From an uncultured Desulfovibrio sp. (lineage in GTDB: Bacteria > Desulfobacterota > Desulfovibrionia > Desulfovibrionales > Desulfovibrionaceae): a stretch of 5,878 nucleotides of DNA. Positions 1 to 4,749 of this stretch are shown here, piece by piece. The notes under the pieces are model-generated. The model did no database searches. It saw nothing but the letters and a program-made list of their open reading frames with translations, and had not been told where the DNA came from. The position numbers were made by a program, and so were the translations under genes. Within the stretch, counting starts at the first letter, position 1; each line of letters begins with the position of its first letter. The stretch spans positions 1-5,878 of the forward strand of contig CAMWPE010000157.1 in assembly GCA_947176055.1 (NCBI GenBank), written 5' to 3'.

Positions 1-16
1 AAAACATGGAGGTAAA

Positions 17-907
17 ATGAAATTCACGGAGCCGCCCATGCGGGCGCCACAGGAGATAAATTCGCTGATTTTGCAAGCAACCCAGGGTTGCACCTACGGC
101 AAATGCAATTTTTGCTACACGTCCAGAGGATATCCATTCCTTGCGGTCAAACCGGAGGATATGGAAAAGGCGGCCATCGCGCACAAACCCTTTTTCCCCT
201 CCAACACCCCAATATATTTGACCGGTGCGAATCCTTTCGTGCTGCCGAACTGGAAACTGAAGCAATACATAGAGGTTTTAAGGCGGCACTATCCTGATTT
301 TTACCGAATAAGCCTGCAAAGCCGGATCGACGATATAGCCAAAAAGAGCGATGCGGAACTGGCGGAGCTTGCCACGCTTGGCCTAAGCCATCTTTATATT
401 GGAACTGAAAATGGCAGCGACTATGCGCTTGCTCTCATGAACAAGGGTTACAGGGCAAGCGAGGTGATAAAACAGCTGGAAAGGCTTGATAAAGCCGGCT
501 TCACATACACCAATTTCTATATCCTGGGAATGGCCGGGAAAGGCAAGGGCCAGGAAAGCGCCAGAGCGACAGCCTCCATGTTCAACCAGGTTCATCCGCA
601 GATGATAACCTCAACGGCTATCACGCCATTTGAAAAAGCGCCCATAGCCGCCATGGTGCGAAGAGGCGAATTCCAGATGCCTTCCGAAAGGGAGATGATA
701 GAGGAATTGAGAACATTTATCGCCGAACTCAATATAGACACCTTTTACGACGGGGTGCATTACCTCAATCCGCTCAACTACCGCTTCCGTACGGGAGATC
801 CAATACAAAAACGCAAGGTTCTGGAAGATATTGACAATATACTTGATACCTATTCTGATGCGGAACTCGAATTGATGGTGAACAGGAAGGCAAAGATATC
901 CCTATGA
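17..907 (+). CDS. Radical SAM Fe-S oxidoreductase, substrate unknown
   Basis: This 296-residue protein has a radical SAM cluster motif near its N-terminus: C25-x4-C30-x2-C33 within QGCTYGKCNFC. The three Cys should bind a [4Fe-4S] cluster that cleaves S-adenosylmethionine. The spacing differs from canonical CX3CX2C, but I recall it as normal for a family with GCTYNKCTFC-type motifs. Further family-like stretches are YLTGANPF (about 67-74, strand-2 SAM-contact region), LYIGTENGSD (about 126-135) and FYILGMAGKG (about 167-176). Length fits a stand-alone radical SAM domain; no B12-binding domain or second Cys cluster is seen. The start is chosen for GGAGGT at 8-13, 3 nt before ATG. An upstream frame could end at TGA 18-20 in an ATGA overlap, so the operon probably begins outside the window. 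The SDR gene follows 18 nt downstream. Family is secure; substrate cannot be told. Confidence 0.9.
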   Translation: MKFTEPPMRAPQEINSLILQATQGCTYGKCNFCYTSRGYPFLAVKPEDMEKAAIAHKPFFPSNTPIYLTGANPFVLPNWKLKQYIEVLRRHYPDFYRISLQSRIDDIAKKSDAELAELATLGLSHLYIGTENGSDYALALMNKGYRASEVIKQLERLDKAGFTYTNFYILGMAGKGKGQESARATASMFNQVHPQMITSTAITPFEKAPIAAMVRRGEFQMPSEREMIEELRTFIAELNIDTFYDGVHYLNPLNYRFRTGDPIQKRKVLEDIDNILDTYSDAELELMVNRKAKISL

Positions 908-914
908 TACCCAC

Positions 915-920
915 AGGAGG
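915..920 (+). promoter_or_regulatory. Ribosome binding site of the SDR gene
   Basis: AGGAGG lies 5 nt before the ATG at 926, inside the 18-nt gap after the radical SAM stop codon. It fixes the SDR start and supports translation from the same mRNA as the upstream gene. Confidence 0.85.
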
Positions 921-925
921 TTAAC

Positions 926-1678
926 ATGGGGCTATTTGACAAGGAGCAAGTGATTCTCGTGACAGGAGCTAGCTCGGGCATTGGCAGGGCATGCGCCAAT
1001 GAGCTGGTCCGCGAGGGCGCGACAGTCGTCGCAAGCGGTAGGGATGCGAGAAAACTGGAGGATGCGCGAACCAGCTCCTCTTATCCGGAGCGATGGCATT
1101 GCGCTCCCCTTGATCTTGCGGGCAACATTGATCGGCTGGCGGACTGGGTCAGGGAACAACGGCAAAAGTACGGTAAATTCCATGGGTTGCTCCATGCCGC
1201 CGGAGAGCTTGTTTTTGATAGCCTCGAAGGTCTGACCCCAGATCAGGCACGCAAGCATTTTGAACTGAACTTCCTTGCGCCTGTCTTCATGGCCCAGGCA
1301 TTTGCCCGGAAAGAGAACTGTCATGACAATTCCAGCATGGTCTTTCTCGCCTCTATTTCAGGCGAACATCCAGAAAAGGGATTGCTCCTGTATGGCTCCG
1401 CGAAGGCCGCGCTTATCGCCGCGGTCAAGGCCATGAGCCAGGAGCTTTCCATACGCGGCTTGCGCGCCAACTGCCTTTCTCCAGCCATGATTGATACGCC
1501 TATGCTGGAAGGCATGAGGGTCAGGCTGGGCGACGACTACATGCGCAGGGAAATTGCGCGCTACCCTCTGGGACTTGGCAAGCCGGGTGATGTGGCCAAT
1601 CTGGCCTGCTTTCTGCTCTCCCAAAAGGCATCATGGATCACCGGCCAGAATTTCACTCTGGATGGCGGCGAGATTTGA
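926..1678 (+). CDS. Short-chain dehydrogenase/reductase, FabG-like
   Basis: This 250-residue classical SDR should be a cytoplasmic NAD(P)-dependent oxidoreductase. The Rossmann dinucleotide loop TGASSGIG is at 13-20. R39 after strand 2 (SGRD) suggests NADPH preference. The usual NNAG motif reads HAAG (90-93). The catalytic tetrad is complete: N115, S143 (13 before Tyr), Y156 and K160 in YGSAK. The C-terminus shows the usual WITGQxFxxDGG ending (about 237-248). Length matches FabG-type ketoreductases, but similar enzymes act on sugars, polyketides and many alcohols, so calling it 3-oxoacyl-ACP reductase would be over-reading. It sits 18 nt after the radical SAM gene on the same strand, suggesting a shared pathway. 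Nothing looks broken. Enzyme class is near certain; substrate is unknown. Confidence 0.93.
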   Translation: MGLFDKEQVILVTGASSGIGRACANELVREGATVVASGRDARKLEDARTSSSYPERWHCAPLDLAGNIDRLADWVREQRQKYGKFHGLLHAAGELVFDSLEGLTPDQARKHFELNFLAPVFMAQAFARKENCHDNSSMVFLASISGEHPEKGLLLYGSAKAALIAAVKAMSQELSIRGLRANCLSPAMIDTPMLEGMRVRLGDDYMRREIARYPLGLGKPGDVANLACFLLSQKASWITGQNFTLDGGEI

Positions 1679-2096
1679 GGAAGTGCATACGCAAAGATTA
1701 TACTAGACGCAGGGATTGACATTGATACCAGATGCTGCTATGAGACGCCAGGATAAAAGCCAAGATTGCCGGAAGCATGCCCATTTGCCTATCCAGGGAT
1801 GAACTTATCCATTGGCTCAAGGTGAACCTGCCGCCTGAAAAGGAACATCTGAATAAAAACCGCTGCTAGAAAGGTTTGGTAATTGAAAGAGTTATCCAAA
1901 TCGTGATATTACCGTGCTCCTTTCTTGAAAGAACCACAAAGAAGGGATGAGACAATATGGACCCCTCCCTCCCATCAGGGTGGCGGATTAATCTCCTTAG
2001 TCATTGCCCATTACCTTCACCATTTTCTCAAACCGCAGCTTCGCGGAATGAGGCAAGATAGAACGAACGGGCCACGTCCAGTTCATGCAATGCAGT
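1679..2096. other. Gene-free stretch with coding-like scraps
   Basis: This gap separates the convergent stops of the SDR and flavin reductase genes. I see no gene to defend and no strong U-tailed terminator. Several short frames have protein-like composition but are cut by stops. Plus-strand 1777-1869 reads a 30-aa peptide starting MPICLSRDEL, without a proper SD site. Minus-strand 2028-2096 continues the flavin reductase frame past its TAG for 22 more codons (ALHELDVARSFYLASF...) before TGA. A plus frame opened by TTG at 1925 runs 78 codons, with no SD and no recognisable motif. These could be remains of decayed genes or chance; I recognise none of them. Confidence 0.5.
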
Positions 2097-2651
2097 CTAA
2101 TCCCTGGCCCAGCAATCTGTTATCTCTCCGAAATATACTGTATGCGGATCAACACCCTTGAATACGGGCGCCGCATACACGCTTTTCAAAGTTTCCCCGA
2201 ACCTGTCCCGTTCAATCGTATGGGAATAGATTTTTTCGCAATTCAGGATCAGCCTGGATTGCGTGAACACCGGCGTCTCCCGTTCTGTAAACGCATATTC
2301 CAGTCCGGATTCGGCAATCTTGTCCTCGTCCCTGCCGGAACGCGATCCCATGTACCCCATGATTTTCCTGAATTCGACTGGCAGGACGTTGATTGAAAAA
2401 CCCTTTTCACGCTCCAGAAATTCATGCGTGAAACGGCTTGGACTAACAAAGATGATGGCCAGCGGACGGCCATTGCCCCACGCAGTCCCAAGGGCTCCCC
2501 ATGCAACTGTGAGGGCGTTGAAACGCTCACGGTTGCCGGCAGCCACAAGCGCCCAGTCACGCGAAAACATCGTGATCGGATTGTCCGTAATGTCGGCGGG
2601 GTTCTTCCGCTTAAGTCCATACCCGGAAAAATCCAATTTCATGACCTCCAT
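2097..2651 (-). CDS. Flavin reductase-like (flavoredoxin family) FMN protein
   Basis: This 184-residue protein matches the flavin reductase-like split-barrel family, which includes flavoredoxin. Members bind FMN and reduce flavin or pass electrons in the cytoplasm. Family-like stretches are NALTVAWG (45-52), the following AIIFVSPSRFTHEFLE (65-80), GSRSGRDEDK (102-111), which corresponds to the usual GTKSGRDVDK, and VYFGEI (172-177) near the C-terminus. Length is normal and the gene looks complete. The start is ambiguous: ATG at 2651 overlaps the GGAGG that precedes a second ATG at 2642 by only 2 nt, and no other SD lies upstream of 2651. The protein may therefore start at residue 4. The 44-aa CxC ORF lies 36 nt upstream on the same strand and may be cotranscribed. 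Electron partner is unknown. Confidence 0.85.
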   Translation of the reverse strand: MEVMKLDFSGYGLKRKNPADITDNPITMFSRDWALVAAGNRERFNALTVAWGALGTAWGNGRPLAIIFVSPSRFTHEFLEREKGFSINVLPVEFRKIMGYMGSRSGRDEDKIAESGLEYAFTERETPVFTQSRLILNCEKIYSHTIERDRFGETLKSVYAAPVFKGVDPHTVYFGEITDCWARD

Positions 2652-2687
2652 AAAACTGTCGCAAACATCAAATGGTAAACAAATTTA

Positions 2688-2822
2688 TTATTTCAGGGCA
2701 ATTTTCGCAAGACAGGCGGCGCGTGCCTTCGCTTTTTCCACACTCCTCTCCGCTGGGCCACCCTCGGATATCATGCGCCAGTAAATGATCGGGCCGTGAT
2801 ATTCGCAGTGGCAATAGCGCAT
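2688..2822 (-). CDS. Small CxC protein, 44 aa, unknown function
   Basis: This frame encodes a 44-residue protein beginning MRYCHCEYHGPIIYWR, with C4, H5, C6 and H9 clustered near the N-terminus. A charged helical tail rich in Ala, Lys, Arg and Glu follows (SVEKAKARAACLAKIALK). The codons look genuinely coding, with GC-rich third positions. The frame stays open upstream to an ATG at 2906 (72 aa), but that extension crosses a perfect inverted repeat and its composition is less protein-like, so I prefer 2822. No SD precedes that ATG, which lowers confidence. It lies 36 nt before the flavin reductase gene on the same strand. The Cys/His cluster could bind metal, which is a guess from residues only. 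I do not recognise the family; it could also be a gene remnant. Confidence 0.4.
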   Translation of the reverse strand: MRYCHCEYHGPIIYWRMISEGGPAERSVEKAKARAACLAKIALK

Positions 2823-2831
2823 TGATAAACG

Positions 2832-2855
2832 AAGGAATTTATGGGAAAATTCCTT
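2832..2855. repeat. Perfect 9-bp inverted repeat, 6-nt loop
   Basis: AAGGAATTT (2832-2840) and AAATTCCTT (2847-2855) are exact reverse complements around the loop ATGGGA. It sits between the divergent 44-aa ORF (start 2822) and the GNAT gene (start 2962). No T-tract follows on either side, so an operator or mRNA leader hairpin fits better than a terminator. Its role is unknown. Confidence 0.5.
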
Positions 2856-2961
2856 GCTGTCAATCTGGGGATATATAGGTGAAAATGGTTTTTTTAAACG
2901 GGGCATTCGAGGCCGGTGGTCGCAAAGCTACAGCCAGAAGGATTGCGGGGCGTTCATCCTC

Positions 2962-3228
2962 ATGCTTATTAAAAATGTAAACGCAGAGGACAGGAAAATC
3001 TATCTTGATCTTTTGTTGGTAGGGGACGAACAGGAAGACATGATAGAAAAGTATATTTATAAGGGCGAAATGTATGTACTGGACGATGACGGGATCAAGG
3101 CTGAATGCGTAATTATGGATGTGGGGGATAAGATTCTGGAAATCAAGAATATAGCTGTGCGCCCTGCATTTCAGGGTAAAGGATATGGTAGAAGTCTTAT
3201 AGAATTTCTTGCAGCCAAGTATTATTGA
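2962..3228 (+). pseudogene. GNAT N-acetyltransferase, C-terminally truncated
   Basis: This 88-residue frame starts MLIKNVNAED and shows the N-terminal half of a GNAT fold. Helices 1-2 are followed by strands around EMYVLDDDGIKAECVI (36-51). Motif A comes next: IKNIAVRPAFQGKGYGRSLI (61-80) with the acetyl-CoA pyrophosphate loop Q71-G-K-G-Y-G76. The frame then ends at 3228, about 12 residues later. Complete family members usually run about 50-70 residues further, supplying motif B and the C-terminal strands. The stop falls exactly where the opposing helicase fragment also breaks, so I read this as truncation by deletion, not a natural short form. A plausible start is ATG 2962 because the family N-terminus begins there; the SD is weak (GGGG about 11 nt upstream). 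Acetyltransferase activity is unlikely. Substrate is unknown. Confidence 0.75.
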
Positions 3229-3955
3229 GGGGAAGCCTGAAAATTGCATCCTGCTGGGCATCAAGAAAAACCTGATCAGGCAGGCTGAATTTCTCGACTA
3301 TTTCTTTTCTTATGCCGTCGGTTATATTGGTTTTCTGTTCCTCTTCCTGAAGGAATTGCTGCAAAATTTGAAGCGGATCCGCGTTTTCAATTTGCTCAAT
3401 TATCTTGATCAGTGAATTGATCGTCTTGAAATTGGGATCCTTCGCGTCCCTGTGTTCAGTTTTGCGGGAATCCCAGGAGTTCCCTCGCAGTATGGGAATG
3501 AATGAAGCCTGCTGGACTTTGACAATGTATTCCTCATCAAAACGCTCGAGCCTTGTCTCCTCGCCAAGGTCGTATTCCTCGCCCAATTCAAGGGCTGCGA
3601 GCCGTCCCATTGGTGAGCGGTAGCTGATCAGGTTTTTGCTGCCTGTCGGCGGAGTGGCCCTGCAGATGTAATATTCCCTAACTTCTCCCTTTTCGGGAAA
3701 ATGAATTACCACACACCCGACCACAGGCTCCGATCTCAGTTTCTGGTATTCCTGTCGCAAGGTATTGCTGATTCCGCGCAGGGAGCGGTACGCGTCATGA
3801 TCGGGAGCGGCGAGTACGCCGGACCCATATGAGTCATCCTCGGACAGCTTGGAGGACGCAAGACTGGAAATTTCGGTGAATTTCTCTATGGCGGCTTGCG
3901 CCAAGAATTTCAGCTTGTCTTCAGCAAGATATTTATCAAGGATCGTATCTGCCAT
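3197..3955 (-). pseudogene. N-terminal fragment of a probable SF1 helicase with Gre-like segment
   Basis: This 252-residue frame starts at ATG 3955, chosen for GGAG 9 nt upstream; an in-frame GTG at 3988 would add 11 residues without a better SD. Residues 1-75 look helical. Residues 77-160 look beta-rich and contain LISYRSPMGRLAALELGEE (109-127), resembling the ISxxSPxxRxLxGxxxGD stretch of the GreA/GreB C-terminal domain. A helical linker follows (about 175-222). Then comes LPDQVFLDAQQDAIFRLPLNN (225-245), which looks like the Q-motif region that precedes Walker A in UvrD/SF1 helicases. No GxGKT follows: the frame leaves this pattern at the junction with the truncated GNAT gene and stops 4-8 codons later. 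I infer that the motor domains were deleted. The helicase assignment rests on that short motif; alternatively this is a complete unknown Gre-domain protein. Confidence 0.5.
3211..3229. other. Deletion or recombination junction between two truncated genes
   Basis: The recognisable GNAT frame (plus) and the helicase-like frame (minus) both lose family resemblance in this short interval. Their stops lie just past it, at 3226-3228 and 3197-3199, so the frames overlap by 32 nt tail to tail. Two independent truncations at one point are unlikely, so a single event that removed both 3' parts is inferred. No transposon end or target duplication is visible. The exact breakpoint cannot be placed without an intact relative. 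Confidence 0.5.
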
Positions 3956-4192
3956 ATTTATTGTCTCCGCATCTTTCGACATTCCCACGGAGGAAGCGGA
4001 TTTTTATTGATCATAAAATTCGCAAGAACAGGACATTGAAGGCGATAGCGCCAAGATGGAAAGCCGACGGAGATTATTTGAAAGTGATGATCCTGCATTG
4101 TGGCGATTTCGCGTATTATTGGCCGAATTTCAAAAATTGCCGCGCCATCCTGAACAGGGTCGATTTTCTGAAGGATGGCAATCCAAACGCTC

Positions 4193-4221
4193 AACTGTTT
4201 CACTGTTTCAAAAAGTCAAAT
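4193..4221 (+). repeat. Direct repeat unit 1 (two-box)
   Basis: Box 1 AACTGTTTCA is at 4193-4202, followed at once by a second CTGTTTCA (4203-4210). Box 2 AAAAAGTCAAAT is at 4210-4221. This is the unit farthest from the tRNA and the only one with a doubled box 1. Confidence 0.6.
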
Positions 4222-4281
4222 GGGCCGGCTTGCCAACCGGAGAATAAGGCTCTCACCACGCCCGCATCCGCACGCCTGCTT

Positions 4282-4331
4282 AACTGTTTCACTGAATGGG
4301 GAGGTCAAAAAATTCATTCAAAAAGTTCAAC
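4282..4331 (+). repeat. Direct repeat unit 2 (two-box)
   Basis: Box 1 AACTGTTTCA is at 4282-4291 and box 2 AAAAAGTTCAAC at 4320-4331. An extra GTCAAAAAA (4304-4312) falls at the same 12-nt offset from box 1 as GTCAA in unit 1, showing that the similarity extends beyond the core. Confidence 0.6.
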
Positions 4332-4393
4332 GAGGCATACATGACAATCATTGTGGAAGATGTTTAACTATATCGAATTCTTACAAAAGCTCC

Positions 4394-4434
4394 AACTGTT
4401 TCACCCAATGACAAAGTGATATCAAAAGGCCAAC
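4394..4434 (+). repeat. Direct repeat unit 3 (two-box)
   Basis: Box 1 AACTGTTTCA is at 4394-4403, followed by CCCAATG (compare CTGAATG in unit 2). Box 2 AAAAGGCCAAC is at 4424-4434. Box 1 is identical to units 1 and 2. Confidence 0.6.
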
Positions 4435-4493
4435 GCAGACACCTGTTCCATTGGAAAGGATGATCAGGGCTGAGAGCATATCAAGCAAGTGTC

Positions 4494-4530
4494 AACTATT
4501 TCATTGATTGAAATTTTTTAAAAGGTCAAT
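4494..4530 (+). repeat. Direct repeat unit 4 (degenerate)
   Basis: Box 1 is AACTATTTCA at 4494-4503 (one mismatch), followed by TTGATTG. Box 2 AAAAGGTCAAT is at 4520-4530. It is the copy nearest the tRNA, about 100 nt beyond its 3' end. Confidence 0.5.
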
Positions 4531-4587
4531 CGCTCAACATAAAAACTTCTTGGAAAGACTGCAAACTTCCGATTATGTTATACAGAA

Positions 4588-4625
4588 TTTAAGGGGTCAC
4601 GTCTAGAAAGACGTAACCCCTTAAA
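4588..4625 (-). terminator. Hairpin downstream of tRNA-Arg, probable terminator
   Basis: A 17-bp stem (4588-4604 with 4609-4625) closes a 4-nt loop (4605-4608). The only non-Watson-Crick position (4598/4615) is C-A in plus-strand RNA but G-U in minus-strand RNA, which favours function on the minus strand. It begins 5 nt after the tRNA CCA. The U-tract is poor: the arm ends CCCCTTAAA and is followed by TTCTGTATA. The A/T-flanked arms would also allow weak bidirectional action. It may instead act as a 3' processing or stability hairpin. Confidence 0.6.
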
Positions 4626-4630
4626 ATTTA

Positions 4631-4707
4631 TGGCGCGCCCGGCAGGAATCGAACCTGCGGCCTACAGCTTAGGAGGCTGTCGCTCTATCCGACTGAGCTA
4701 CGAGCGC
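4631..4707 (-). tRNA. tRNA-Arg, anticodon CCU
   Basis: The minus strand folds into a complete 77-nt cloverleaf that reads AGG codons for arginine. The acceptor stem is GCGCTCG with CGGGCGC, including one U-G pair. The D arm is GCTC/GAGC. The anticodon stem is ACAGC/GCTGT with loop CTCCTAA, giving anticodon CCT. The variable loop has 5 nt. The T arm is GCAGG/CCTGC with loop TTCGAAT. The discriminator is G and the CCA end is encoded. It lies 42 nt downstream of recN with its own promoter and is followed by a long hairpin. The 3' half of a tRNA gene is a common attachment site for tyrosine integrases, but no second copy of this 3' end is seen here. Confidence 0.96.
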
Positions 4708-4719
4708 GCGGGAAAGGGA

Positions 4720-4748
4720 AGTATAGCTAGTTATATTCCATTATTCAA
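4720..4748 (-). promoter_or_regulatory. Sigma-70-type promoter of tRNA-Arg
   Basis: On the minus strand, -35 TTGAAT (4743-4748) and -10 TATACT (4720-4725) are separated by exactly 17 nt. Transcription should start near 4713, leaving a leader of about 6 nt before the tRNA 5' end at 4707. The -35 lies just after the recN stop codon (4750-4752), so the tRNA can be expressed independently of recN. The fit to consensus is good; the start point is inferred. Confidence 0.7.
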
Positions 4749-4749
4749 G

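Larger units (their letters stand above)
3989..4587. other. Gene-poor stretch between helicase fragment and tRNA-Arg
   Basis: About 600 nt carry no gene I can defend. Overlapping plus frames at 3961-4344 and 4056-4247 both have passable codon composition. The second includes the stretch ESDDPALWRFRVLLAEFQKL, but none has an SD site or a known motif. Both run into the direct repeats described separately. Because repeats 1 and 2 lie 89 nt apart, they fall in different frames, so the repetition is conserved as DNA, not as protein. The stretch may be a decayed gene plus a non-coding repeat region. The promoter of the helicase-like gene should also lie here, but I see only a weak candidate -10 (TATGAT on minus, 4010-4015). 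Confidence 0.5.

Noticed and set aside
932..1324. 130-aa minus-strand frame inside the SDR gene
   Set aside because: It is a shadow of a well-supported SDR gene, with no SD and no motif.
1915..1940. Short palindrome CTTTCTTGAAAG as a terminator after the SDR gene
   Set aside because: The stem is only 5 bp, has no T-tract and lies about 240 nt past the stop.
2263..2784. 173-aa plus-strand frame across the flavin reductase gene and the 44-aa ORF
   Set aside because: It is antisense to a recognised family with conserved motifs; its own sequence shows none.
2854..2961. N-terminal extension of the GNAT frame to a TTG at 2854
   Set aside because: The added 36 residues do not look like GNAT sequence, the TTG lies inside the inverted repeat, and the family-like N-terminus begins at ATG 2962.
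4193..4411. Protein-level tandem repeat (TVSL...QKV...)
   Set aside because: Units 1 and 2 encode similar peptides, but their 89-nt spacing puts them in different frames, so the repetition is at DNA level.
4193..4530. CRISPR array
   Set aside because: The repeat core is only about 10 nt, spacings vary from 89 to 112 nt, copies are degenerate and no cas gene is present.
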